From: Streptomyces sp. SID3343
Lineage (GTDB): Bacteria > Actinomycetota > Actinomycetes > Streptomycetales > Streptomycetaceae
Direction: 5' to 3'
Assembly (NCBI RefSeq): GCF_009865215.1
Contig: NZ_WWJX01000182.1
Location: forward strand, 1-39,108
Length of the DNA stretch: 39,108 bases
Below are positions 32,239-39,108 of the stretch, piece after piece (the first letter of the stretch is position 1; each line of letters begins with the position of its first letter). Position numbers and translations under genes: made by a program. The notes under the pieces are model-generated. The model saw nothing but the letters and a program-made list of their open reading frames with translations. It made no database searches and was not told where the DNA came from.

Positions 32239-33081
32239 GTGCGTACACCGCGCCACACGCTCGTCCAGTTCAGCGATGTCCACGTCGTCCCCGAGGGCGA
32301 GTTGCTGCTCGATCGGCTGGACACCCTCGACCAGTTGCGGCAGGCCTTGGCCGCGGTCGAGGCGGCCGAACCGACTCCCACCGCGCTGCTGTTCACCGGG
32401 GACCTCGCGGACACCGGCGACATACGGGCGTACCGCCGGCTGCGCACCGCGGTGACCGAGGCGGCGGCGCGGATCGGCGCGCCCGCGCTGTACGGGATGG
32501 GCAACCACGACGATCGGTCCGCGTTTCGCGAGGGCCTGCTCGGGGCGGCGCCGTCCACCGACGCGTACGACTTCACCCACGTCGAGAAAGGCGTGCGGGT
32601 GATCATGCTGGACAGCACGACACCGGGCAGCCACTCGGGTGACCTGACGGACGATCAGCTCCAGTGGCTCCGCGCCGAGTTGGCCGAGCCCGCGGCGGGC
32701 GGCACGGTCCTGGGACTGCACCACCCGCCGATCCCGACGCCGCTCGCGTTCCTGGAACGGCTGTCGCTTCGGGACCCGAGTCGGTTGGGGCGGGTGATCG
32801 CCGGCACCGACGTGCGCATCGTGCTGACCGGCCACAACCACCACGCGACGTGCGGCGCACTGGCCGGGATACCGGTGTGGGCGGCCCCCGCCGTCGCCTA
32901 CCGCGCCGACGTGTTCCCGCCGGCAGGCACGTATCAGGGTGTCACGGGGGTGGGCTACACCCGTGTGGACCTCTACGACGACTGCGCCACGGCGACGTTC
33001 GTCCCGGTCGGCCCGATCGAGCCGGTGTACGCGTACGAGCGGGCGAAGGTGGACCGCTACCTGACCGCGCACGAGGGCTGA
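32239..33081 (+). CDS. Metallophosphoesterase resembling class III cyclic-nucleotide phosphodiesterase
   Basis: A 280-residue calcineurin-like phosphoesterase with the full metal set: Asp13 and His15 (FSDVHV), Asp55 (FTGDLADTGD), Asn89-His90-Asp91 (GMGNHDDRS), His in GLHHPP and the GHNHH motif near residue 197. The opening and the arrangement match CpdA/Rv0805-type enzymes that hydrolyse 3',5'-cAMP and other phosphodiesters with a dinuclear metal centre. AAGGA precedes the GTG start by 7 bases. A 12-bp palindrome lies just upstream. Confidence 0.9.
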   Translation: MRTPRHTLVQFSDVHVVPEGELLLDRLDTLDQLRQALAAVEAAEPTPTALLFTGDLADTGDIRAYRRLRTAVTEAAARIGAPALYGMGNHDDRSAFREGLLGAAPSTDAYDFTHVEKGVRVIMLDSTTPGSHSGDLTDDQLQWLRAELAEPAAGGTVLGLHHPPIPTPLAFLERLSLRDPSRLGRVIAGTDVRIVLTGHNHHATCGALAGIPVWAAPAVAYRADVFPPAGTYQGVTGVGYTRVDLYDDCATATFVPVGPIEPVYAYERAKVDRYLTAHEG

Positions 33082-33096
33082 TCGGGCCGCGGCGCC

Positions 33097-33510
33097 TCAG
33101 ACCTGCGGCCGGTAGGAGCCGAACGACCACAGGTTGCCCTCGGAGTCGCGCGCGGTGTAGTCGCGGCCGCCGTACTCCTGGTCCGTCGGCCGCATGACCA
33201 CGGTGGCCCCGGCCGCCTCGGCGCGCGCACAGTGCTCGGTGACCTCCTCGTCGCTGCCGAGGATGCAGTAGGTCGACGCCCCGCCGACCGGCCACTTCAG
33301 TTCCTGGCCGCACCCTTCGGGAAGGTTGGAGCCGAGCATCACCATGCCGTTGCCGAAGCTGAGTTCGGCGTGCGCGATGGTGTCGTTGTCCCCCGGCACG
33401 ATCATCACCGGCTTCAGCCCGAAGGCGTCCTGGAGGAACTTCACCGCGGCCGGCGCGTCGTTGTAGCGCAGCGTCGGGACGATGTCGGAAATCAGGGGCT
33501 TGGCGTTCAT
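33097..33510 (-). CDS. VOC-superfamily (glyoxalase-like, PhnB type) protein
   Basis: A 137-residue protein beginning MNAKPLISDIVPTLRYNDAPAAVKFLQDAFG, the usual opening of PhnB-like VOC proteins, ending YTARDSEGNLWSFGSYRPQV with the conserved Glu-Gly-Asn. GAGGAG lies 6-7 bases before the ATG. It is 91 bp downstream of an AraC-type gene on the same strand, a common actinobacterial pairing. Substrate unknown. Confidence 0.9.
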   Translation of the reverse strand: MNAKPLISDIVPTLRYNDAPAAVKFLQDAFGLKPVMIVPGDNDTIAHAELSFGNGMVMLGSNLPEGCGQELKWPVGGASTYCILGSDEEVTEHCARAEAAGATVVMRPTDQEYGGRDYTARDSEGNLWSFGSYRPQV

Positions 33511-33601
33511 GGTGCTCTCCTCGGCTGGGCTGTTGGATCCAGCTTCCGGCGAGTGACCCCCGGCCGTATTGGATAAACGGGCACGACACGCGCGGCGCGG
33601 T

Positions 33602-34462
33602 TCAGCCCTCGAAGCCGCCGCCCGACGGCAGCCGGGAGTTCAGGTAGGTCCGGGGGGTGGTGCCCGCCAATGCCTTGAACTCGCGATTGAAGTGCGCCTG
33701 GTCGTAGTAGCCGGCCTCGATCGCCAGCTCGGACCACGGGCGCGGCGCCGTGTCCAGGAGGGTGAGCACGTGCCGAAAGCGCAGGATGCGGGCCACCGCC
33801 TTGGGGGGCAGGCCGACCTGTTCACGAAAGCGCGTGCCGAGGTGGCGGCGGCTCCACCCCGTCTCGGCCGCCAGTGTGGCGACCTCGACCCGGCCCGCGC
33901 CCGCCTCGATCAACTCCCAGCAGCGAGTCACCTCGGGCAGTGGCTCGGGGCCCCGGTCACGGCGGCGCAGCAGCAGTTCGTCCACGTGGGCAAAGCGCGC
34001 GGCCCAGTCGGGCGCCGCCACGAGCCGGTCGGTCAACCGGTCCACGTCCCACCCGGGAAGGTCGTCGAGGTGCACCACGTGGTCGGCGATCTCGGTCGCC
34101 GGCAAGCCCAGGAGCGTGTACGCGCCGAGCGGGGTCAGGTCGATCTGTACTCCGGACTGGTAGCCGTCGTGCTCGACCATCGCCGGACCGTCGTGCAGGC
34201 CGGCCACGAACGACGTGGTGACGTCGGGCGCGTAGGAGGCGTCACGGGGCGAGGACACTCGCATGGGGGCGAATCCGATGATGATCGTCACCGATCCACT
34301 GGCCACCTCGCGGCGGCACAGCGGCGCGATCGTGCGCTCGTCGTAGCCGCAGTAGGGCCCGACGAGATCGGCGAGCGCCGGATGCGGCGGCGCGAAGGCC
34401 ATCTCCCACGACCCGGTCGCGGACGTGTGTCGGGTCACGTGCAGAGTGTCCGTGGGCACCAT
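33602..34462 (-). CDS. AraC-family transcriptional regulator
   Basis: A 286-residue regulator from ATG 34462. The N-terminal ligand domain (about 1-180) is of the type with FAPPHPALADLVGPYCGYDE, and the C-terminal AraC HTH (about 185-275) reads VATLAAETGWSRRHLGTRFREQVGLPPK and ELAIEAGYYDQAHFNREFKALAGTTPRTY. It lies upstream of the VOC gene on the same strand and is divergent from the RpiB-like gene with 48 bp between. It probably controls the VOC gene and possibly itself. Confidence 0.92.
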   Translation of the reverse strand: MVPTDTLHVTRHTSATGSWEMAFAPPHPALADLVGPYCGYDERTIAPLCRREVASGSVTIIIGFAPMRVSSPRDASYAPDVTTSFVAGLHDGPAMVEHDGYQSGVQIDLTPLGAYTLLGLPATEIADHVVHLDDLPGWDVDRLTDRLVAAPDWAARFAHVDELLLRRRDRGPEPLPEVTRCWELIEAGAGRVEVATLAAETGWSRRHLGTRFREQVGLPPKAVARILRFRHVLTLLDTAPRPWSELAIEAGYYDQAHFNREFKALAGTTPRTYLNSRLPSGGGFEG

Positions 34463-34510
34463 GCTTTCCAGTCTCACACCGGTCACCGACAAACCGAGAA
34501 GGAGCGCTCG

Positions 34511-34963
34511 ATGCGCATCGCGATCGCGACCGACCAGATCAAGGGCTCGGCCCTGTACCTCGCCGACGAGTTGCGCAAGCGTGGTCACGAGCTGACCCTG
34601 TTCGGTGCCTTCGATCCCGACCACGTGCCCGAGTTCGACGACGACTGGGCGCCGGTGAACGCGGCCGCCGCCCGCGAGGTGGCGGCGGGGCGGGCCGATC
34701 AGGCGATCGTGTGCTGCTGGACCGGTACCGGCGCGTCGATCGCGGCCAACAAGGTCGAGGGGGTCCGCGCGGCGCTGTGCACCGACGCCGAGACGGCGGC
34801 GGGCGCGCGCCGCTGGAACCATGCCAACGTGTTGGCGCTCGGGCTGCGGCTGACCTCGGGGCCGGTCCTGATGGAGATCCTGGACGCGTGGTTCGCGACC
34901 GCCCCGAGCACGCAGCCGGCGGACGTGCTCAACGTCGAGCACGTCGCGAACATCCGCCTCTGA
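34511..34963 (+). CDS. RpiB/LacA/LacB-family protein with altered active-site histidines
   Basis: A 150-residue protein of the ribose-5-phosphate isomerase B fold. The catalytic Cys and phosphate loop are present (VCCWTGTGASIAANKVEGVRAALC). The two histidines of E. coli RpiB are not: the opening Asp-His is Asp-Gln (ATDQIKG), and the His before Asn in RQHND is Trp (ARRWNHANV). The CWTGTG subgroup is known in actinobacteria, but its reaction is unknown to me, so I do not assign a gene name. AAGGAG lies 7 bases before the ATG. Confidence 0.85.
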   Translation: MRIAIATDQIKGSALYLADELRKRGHELTLFGAFDPDHVPEFDDDWAPVNAAAAREVAAGRADQAIVCCWTGTGASIAANKVEGVRAALCTDAETAAGARRWNHANVLALGLRLTSGPVLMEILDAWFATAPSTQPADVLNVEHVANIRL

Positions 34964-34986
34964 GCCCACCCGCGCTCGATCCCCGG

Positions 34987-35041
34987 TTCGACGTCCGTCG
35001 CGTCGACACCCGGCGCGTCAACGCCCCTCTCGTCGATGCCC
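34987..35041. repeat. 15-bp-period tandem repeat overlapping end of HAD gene
   Basis: A core TTCGACGTCC / GTCGACACCC / GTCAACGCCC / GTCGATGCCC recurs at 34987, 35002, 35017 and 35032. It spans the gap and the last codons of the HAD-type gene. Confidence 0.65.
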
Positions 35042-35743
35042 TTGTCGATCCACGCGTTCGAGATAGTCGGGCAGGTCGGCGAAGTGGCCGATCACGTCGA
35101 TCTCCTCGGGCAGCCGCTTCGGTCGGCCCATCGGCGCGATCAGCACCGCCCGCATGCCGAACACGTGCGGTGCGGTGGCGTCCTTGGCGGGAGTGTTGCC
35201 GACGAACAGGATGTCCTCGCGCGCGACGCCGCCACACGCGCGCTCGACCCGGGCGTAGAAGTCGGGGTGCGGCTTGCGCAGGCCGATCGCACAGGACAGC
35301 ACGATCGCGTCGAAGCACGCCTCGATGCCGGCGGCGGCGAGAGTGCGGCGGCGAACCGACTCGGGGCGTTGCGTGTCGCACGCCAGGACGCACACCAGGT
35401 CGCGGGCACGCACGCGGTGCAGCGCCTCGGCCGCGCGGCGGATCACCCGCGAGTCGGGAATCTCGTCGAACACCGCCTCGGTGACCGCGTCCGGGTGGGG
35501 GATCCGCGCGCCGCTCAGTGACGCGGCGCGGCGGATCTCCTCGGCGAAGGGGGTGTGGGTGTCGTGCACGCGGTCGGCGGTGCGGGTGATCCGGTGCACG
35601 TGGTCGTAGGCGGCGACGAACGCGTCGGGCACATCGGTGCCGGGCATGCGACGCAGCACCGCCAGGACGGTGCGCCCGTCCGGGTTGGGGCCGGGCAGCG
35701 CGAGGGTGTCGCCGAAGTCGAGGGCCAGCGCGCGTACGTTCAT
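35018..35743 (-). CDS. HAD-superfamily hydrolase
   Basis: A 241-residue phosphatase-like protein. Motif I is DFGDT with the nucleophile Asp near residue 9. Motif II is a Thr in LACDTQ, motif III the Lys in GLRKPHPDFY, and motif IV FVGNTPAKDA, where Asn replaces the first Asp of the usual GD but the second Asp is kept. A helical cap lies between motifs I and II. It probably hydrolyses a phosphorylated metabolite. ATG 35743 is preferred to a GTG two codons earlier. It lies 30 bp upstream of the start of nothing else; the next gene downstream on this strand is absent, so it is the last of a possible MFS-HAD unit. Confidence 0.88.
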   Translation of the reverse strand: MNVRALALDFGDTLALPGPNPDGRTVLAVLRRMPGTDVPDAFVAAYDHVHRITRTADRVHDTHTPFAEEIRRAASLSGARIPHPDAVTEAVFDEIPDSRVIRRAAEALHRVRARDLVCVLACDTQRPESVRRRTLAAAGIEACFDAIVLSCAIGLRKPHPDFYARVERACGGVAREDILFVGNTPAKDATAPHVFGMRAVLIAPMGRPKRLPEEIDVIGHFADLPDYLERVDRQGHRREGR

Positions 35744-35756
35744 GATCACGCCGGTC

Positions 35757-35770
35757 CCCCCGGCCGGGGG
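35757..35770. terminator. Short GC palindrome between MFS stop and HAD start
   Basis: CCCCCGGCCGGGGG is a perfect 14-bp palindrome in the 30-bp gap. It may weaken read-through from the MFS gene into the HAD gene; as a hairpin it would have a strained loop. Confidence 0.4.
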
Positions 35771-35773
35771 CGC

Positions 35774-36979
35774 CTACACGGCGTCGTGGGCGGTGTGGGT
35801 GACGGTCGCCGTGGTGGGTGGTTCCGATCCGGCGGGCTCGCGGAGGTTGCGCGCGAGCAGCCACGCCGCGGCGCACACGACGATCAGCGGGGCGAGCGCC
35901 ACGCGCAGGCTCGTGGCCTCGGCGAGCGCGCCGATGGCCGGGGTGGCGATGCCGCCGATGCTGACGGCGAGGCCGAGGGTGACCCCACTCGCGGTGCCGA
36001 CCCGGTTCGGCAGGTAGTCCTGCCCGAGTGTGACGTGCAGTGAGAACGGGACGTACAACGCGATGGCGGCCGCGGCGGCGAAAACGTACAGCGCGGGCCC
36101 GGGGACGAAAACGACGCCCGCGGTCGCGGGGACACCCGCCGCGTACGCCGCGCGCAGGGTCCGGATGCGCCCGTGTCGCGCGGCCAGCCGCCCGCCGAGC
36201 ACGGTGCCGACCGCGCCGCCGGCGAACAGCGTGAACAGCGCGGCGGAACCGGCGGTGTCGCCGCCCCGCAGATGCTGCTCGGCGAAGAGCGCGATGAAGG
36301 TACTGAGCCCGACGAACACGATCGAGCGGCACACGATCACCCCCGAGAGCCGCAGGAACAGCGGCCAGTCGTCGGCACCGGTGGGCCCCGCGCCGGCGGC
36401 ACGCGCGGCGGCCGCGTGTCGAGCCAGGCCGCGGATCACGGACGCGGTGATCAGTACCCCGGCCGCGGCCGGCACGAGCAGCCACGGGGTGGCGTCGAGG
36501 CCACCGGCCGACAGGATGGGCGACGCGACCACGGGAGCGAGCGCGAAGCCGATGTTGCCGCCGAGCGAGTACCAGCCCATCGCGATGTGGCTGCCGCGAC
36601 TGGCCACCCGGGCCAACCGCGCCGACTCGGGGTGGTAGGCGGCGACGCCCATTCCGGACAGCGCGATCGCAAGCCACGTGAACAGGTAGGAGTCGGCGAG
36701 CCCGGACAGCGCGATGCCCAGCCCCGCGCCGGTGGTGCTCACCGGGATCAGCCAGGGCATCGTCCAGCGGTCGGTCAGCGCGCCGAACAGCGGCTGCACG
36801 ATCGAGGAGAGCAGCGTGGCGGCGAGCACGATGCCCGACGCCGCGACGTAGCCGTAGTGGCGCTCGGCCACCAGGAAGGGCACCAGGCACGGCACGGCGC
36901 CCTGGTAGAAATCCACCGTCGCGTGCCCGACGGCCATCATCGGGATCGCGCGGCGCTCGGAATGTCGAGATGTGGTCAC
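35774..36979 (-). CDS. MFS exporter resembling fosmidomycin-resistance protein
   Basis: A 401-residue MFS protein with about 12 membrane segments. Segments HATVDFYQGAVPCLVPFLV, SIVQPLFGALTDRW and AAYHPESARLARV are typical of the Fsr family, which exports fosmidomycin and similar small drugs. The GTG at 36979 opens the best N-terminus; a weak GATGG precedes it. The frame is open further upstream but without family sequence. An AraC-type gene starts 54 bp away on the other strand, the usual regulator arrangement. Confidence 0.9.
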   Translation of the reverse strand: MTTSRHSERRAIPMMAVGHATVDFYQGAVPCLVPFLVAERHYGYVAASGIVLAATLLSSIVQPLFGALTDRWTMPWLIPVSTTGAGLGIALSGLADSYLFTWLAIALSGMGVAAYHPESARLARVASRGSHIAMGWYSLGGNIGFALAPVVASPILSAGGLDATPWLLVPAAAGVLITASVIRGLARHAAAARAAGAGPTGADDWPLFLRLSGVIVCRSIVFVGLSTFIALFAEQHLRGGDTAGSAALFTLFAGGAVGTVLGGRLAARHGRIRTLRAAYAAGVPATAGVVFVPGPALYVFAAAAAIALYVPFSLHVTLGQDYLPNRVGTASGVTLGLAVSIGGIATPAIGALAEATSLRVALAPLIVVCAAAWLLARNLREPAGSEPPTTATVTHTAHDAV

Positions 36980-37033
36980 CCATCGATCTTCGAAGCCCGG
37001 ACCGCCGGCGAGCTTCCGATAACCTGCCAACCG

Positions 37034-37798
37034 ATGCCGAACTTGAGCCAACCCGCCTCCGGCAAGCACACGATCACCCGATATCTGCCACCGGGCGGCG
37101 GGATCGTGGCCCACCGGCACGACCGCCACCAGATCATCCACGCGGGTCGCGGCGTCTTGTCCGTGACCACCGATGCCGGCAGTTGGGTCGCTCCGGCCAC
37201 CCGCGCACTGTGGATTCCGGCCGGGACGACGCACGAGCACCGCGCGCACGGGCGCACCGTCCTGCACGCGGTGGGCGTGCCGGCCGACACCAATCCGCTG
37301 GGCCTGGACCGGCCCGCCGTACTCGCGGTGGGACCGCTCCTGCGCGAGCTGATCATCGCGTACAGCCGACCCGCCGTGGAGAACACCGCCGAGGGCCTGC
37401 GGATGCGGGCCGTCCTGCTCGATCAGCTCCGCCACACCCCGGAGCAGTCGCTACACCTGCCCACGCCCCGCGATCCCCGACTCGTCGCGGTGTGCGCAAT
37501 CTTGCGCACCGACCCGGCCGACCCGCGCACCCTCGCCGAACTCGGCGCGAGCGTCGGCGCGGGCGCCCGCACGCTGACCCGCCTCTTCGGCACCGAACTG
37601 CACATGACATTCCCCCAGTGGCGCACCCAACTCCGCCTCCACCACGCCCTGTGCCTGCTCGCCGAGGACGTCCCGGTCACCACGGTCGCCCACCGCTGCG
37701 GCTGGGCCTCCGCAAGCGCCTTCATCGATGTTTTTCGGCGGGCGTTCGGGCATACACCGGGAGCCCACCGCGAGACGGGCCGAGTGGGACAGCCTTGA
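37034..37798 (+). CDS. AraC-family regulator with N-terminal cupin
   Basis: A 254-residue regulator. The N-terminal cupin (about 15-110, HRHDRHQIIHAGRGVLSV and WIPAGTTHEHRAHG) is followed by an AraC HTH (about 150-250, LAELGASVGAGARTLTRLFGTELHMTFPQWR and VAHRCGWASASAFIDVFRRAFGHTPG). The ATG at 37034 begins the conserved part. Divergent orientation to the Fsr-like exporter suggests that it controls it. The HTH residues are those of the YdeC/NimR type that regulate adjacent MFS exporters. Confidence 0.9.
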   Translation: MPNLSQPASGKHTITRYLPPGGGIVAHRHDRHQIIHAGRGVLSVTTDAGSWVAPATRALWIPAGTTHEHRAHGRTVLHAVGVPADTNPLGLDRPAVLAVGPLLRELIIAYSRPAVENTAEGLRMRAVLLDQLRHTPEQSLHLPTPRDPRLVAVCAILRTDPADPRTLAELGASVGAGARTLTRLFGTELHMTFPQWRTQLRLHHALCLLAEDVPVTTVAHRCGWASASAFIDVFRRAFGHTPGAHRETGRVGQP

Positions 37799-37816
37799 AA
37801 AAACGCAGCGCCGGAA

Positions 37817-37834
37817 GCCCACCGCGAGGTGGGC
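37817..37834. terminator. Hairpin with GCGA tetraloop between convergent genes
   Basis: GCCCACC and GGTGGGC form a perfect 7-bp stem closed by GCGA. A related copy of the sequence (GCCCACCGCGAGACGGGCCGAG) is found about 50 bp upstream inside the AraC gene end. It lies between the convergent AraC and AIM24-type genes. Confidence 0.7.
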
Positions 37835-37864
37835 CGAGCCGCAGGCCCTCGAAGACCCGCGCGT

Positions 37865-38551
37865 TCAGTTCCGCACGCCGGGCAACCCCGTGACGAAGTC
37901 GGCGAAGGCCGACGGGTTGCGGGTCTGGACGAGTACTCGTCCCGGGCCGGTGAAATCGAAGACCAGCCCTTCGCCCGATGTGACCGACGCGATCGTGCGA
38001 CCGCGCGCGGCCCGGCGCGTGGTGAAGGTGATCGTGGGCGAGTACGCGACGACGTGTCCGGTGTCGACCACCACCTGCTCCCCCGGCTCCAGGTCGAGCA
38101 CGTCGAGCGCGCCGTAGCAGCCGAGGATCACCTCGCCCGTCCCGGACGCGTGCACCAGGAAGCCGCCCTCCCCGCCGACGAGGTTGCGCAGCCCACCCCA
38201 CTTGGTGTCGATGCGAACGTCGGCCGAGTTGGCCAACCAGCAGGTCCTGGTCAGCAGGAACTCGGGCACGTCGGGGGTCAGCGTGACATTCGCGATATCA
38301 CCGGGCAGGGCGGTCGCGACGTCGACCCAACCACCGCTCGCGGGCGCGGTGAACGTGGTCTGGAAGAACGACTCGCCGCCCAGCACACTGCGCTTGAGGC
38401 CGCGGATGAGGCCGCCCTCGACCTTGGAGGTGATCTCCACGCCCGCGCTGTGCGCCATCATCGCGCCCGACTCGGCCCGCATGGCCTCCCCCGGATCGAG
38501 CACGCAGCGAGCGGCGGCGAACGCGGGACCGTGTCTGACTGTGACTCGCAT
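37865..38551 (-). CDS. AIM24/TIGR00266-family protein
   Basis: A 228-residue beta-rich protein. Typical features are the opening VRHGPAFAAARCVLDPGEAMRAESGAMMAHS, GGESFFQTTFTAP and the C-terminal FTGPGRVLVQTRNPSAF, the shared core of AIM24 and the bacterial TIGR00266 proteins. Function is unknown in bacteria; the mitochondrial relative AIM24 affects inner-membrane structure. ATG 38551 is chosen as start; no good ribosome site is visible and the frame opens further upstream. Confidence 0.88.
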   Translation of the reverse strand: MRVTVRHGPAFAAARCVLDPGEAMRAESGAMMAHSAGVEITSKVEGGLIRGLKRSVLGGESFFQTTFTAPASGGWVDVATALPGDIANVTLTPDVPEFLLTRTCWLANSADVRIDTKWGGLRNLVGGEGGFLVHASGTGEVILGCYGALDVLDLEPGEQVVVDTGHVVAYSPTITFTTRRAARGRTIASVTSGEGLVFDFTGPGRVLVQTRNPSAFADFVTGLPGVRN

Positions 38552-38664
38552 CGTCCGAACGTGGCACGGGGTTCGCGCGCACGCGAGCACCGACGCCGCC
38601 CGGCCCGCGACGATCACCCGGTCGGCGCACAGCTCCAGAAAATGCCCGACCCAGGCCGATTACA

Positions 38665-38670
38665 TACAGT
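38665..38670 (+). promoter_or_regulatory. Possible -10 element for a leaderless transcript
   Basis: TACAGT lies six bases before the ATG of the following gene, the spacing expected if transcription starts at the ATG. No Shine-Dalgarno sequence precedes that ATG and no clear -35 is visible. Confidence 0.4.
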
Positions 38671-38676
38671 TCTGTC

Positions 38677-39102
38677 ATGAGCAAGATCCACGAGGCCGAC
38701 CTCGATCGCGTCGCCACATACGCGGCGGAACTCCCCAATGCCTGGCTTTTGTGCCGGGAACTGGGCCACAACTGGGGCCCGCACAGTGCTCGCGTCGTCG
38801 ACGGTGGGGGTTTCGATCGCGTGCTGCGTTGCCGCCGTTGTCCCACCAGGCGCCACCAGGTGTTGGACGCCTACGGGCGGATCGTCTCCAACAGCTACGA
38901 CTATCCGGAGGGCTACCAGATGCCCGCCGGGCAGGGGCGCATCACCGGCGACGGCCGCGGCGTGCTGCGGGTGACCAGCATCCGCCACGACATCGAGGCC
39001 GCCGACCAGCGGGCCGCGAAACGTCGGACCGCCGCCGCCAAGCCCGCGGCGACCGGCGCCCGGACCGTGCGTCCCGCCCGTCCCGCCCGGGGCAAGCGCT
39101 GA
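38677..39102 (+). CDS. Hypothetical protein with CxxC-type motif, possibly leaderless
   Basis: A 141-residue protein. The N-terminal part reads KIHEADLDRVATYAAELPNAWLLCRELGHNW and contains LRCRRCPTRRHQ, a CxxC pair which with the earlier Cys/His could bind zinc. The C-terminus is basic and Ala/Arg/Lys-rich (KRRTAAAKPAATGARTVRPARPARGKR), suggesting nucleic-acid contact. I know similar proteins from Streptomyces genomes, sometimes near integrated elements, but no function. A -10-like TACAGT just before the ATG and the lack of a ribosome site point to leaderless translation. Confidence 0.75.
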   Translation: MSKIHEADLDRVATYAAELPNAWLLCRELGHNWGPHSARVVDGGGFDRVLRCRRCPTRRHQVLDAYGRIVSNSYDYPEGYQMPAGQGRITGDGRGVLRVTSIRHDIEAADQRAAKRRTAAAKPAATGARTVRPARPARGKR

Positions 39103-39108
39103 TGGCCC

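Noticed and set aside
34463..34969. Extended N-terminus of the AraC-type regulator (frame open to 34969)
   Set aside because: That part is antisense to the RpiB-like gene and lacks AraC-family sequence; ATG 34462 fits the family length.

Overview
The window looks like chromosomal DNA from a high-GC filamentous actinomycete, most likely Streptomycetaceae or a close relative. The reasons are the very high G+C, the nearly all G/C third codon positions, frequent GTG starts and ATGA/GTGA start-stop overlaps, and gene types common in that group: NarL-type two-component systems, GlxA/AraC and TetR regulators, a RodA/FtsW-PbpA pair, HpnH and DUF4429. No rRNA, tRNA, CRISPR array, insertion sequence, integrase or phage structural gene was seen, so this reads as ordinary chromosome of accessory character.

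Layout. 1-4650: the end of a sigma-factor-like protein running off the left edge, then a sensor kinase/response regulator pair (minus) divergent from an ABC exporter ATPase/permease pair (plus). 4650-7800: a RodA/FtsW-type glycosyltransferase coupled to a class B penicillin-binding protein, preceded by a 33-bp repeat. 8167-9921: a TetR repressor divergent from a stand-alone hpnH-type radical SAM gene, with a near-perfect 17-bp operator. 10402-14583: a small secreted Lys-rich membrane protein, a 37-residue membrane peptide, a GlxA regulator overlapping a GNAT gene, a hypothetical gene and an MFS exporter. 14641-17996: TesB thioesterase, a VOC protein, a broken DUF4429 gene, then a crotonase with only one of the two hydratase glutamates next to a 2,4-dienoyl-CoA-reductase-like SDR; this looks like an auxiliary route for unsaturated acyl-CoAs.

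18199-24734: CorA magnesium transporter, alpha/beta hydrolase, an orphan sensor kinase, and a TetR/DHA2-MFS pair with a clear operator, then a flavin-binding PPOX-fold protein. 24800-29880: a secreted His-rich protein, a small membrane protein, an epoxide hydrolase, then two translationally coupled CNNM/CorC transporters preceded by a 27-codon leader ORF with a Glu-Thr-Asp-Pro-Pro stretch. 30277-39102: a NarL regulator likely to be the partner of the orphan kinase about 9 kb away, a GNAT, a cyclic-nucleotide-phosphodiesterase-like metallophosphatase, a VOC/AraC pair, an unusual RpiB-like protein, a HAD phosphatase, a fosmidomycin-resistance-type MFS with divergent AraC regulator, an AIM24-type protein and a possibly leaderless Cys-containing hypothetical gene.

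Two themes stand out. First, most longer intergenic gaps carry their own short degenerate tandem repeat (periods 6, 15, 16, 17, 18, 33 and about 36 bp), different in each gap. Second, the CNNM leader ORF could be a magnesium-sensing leader peptide. I see no obvious multi-gene novel system such as a defence island or biosynthetic cluster; the remaining points of interest are single loci.
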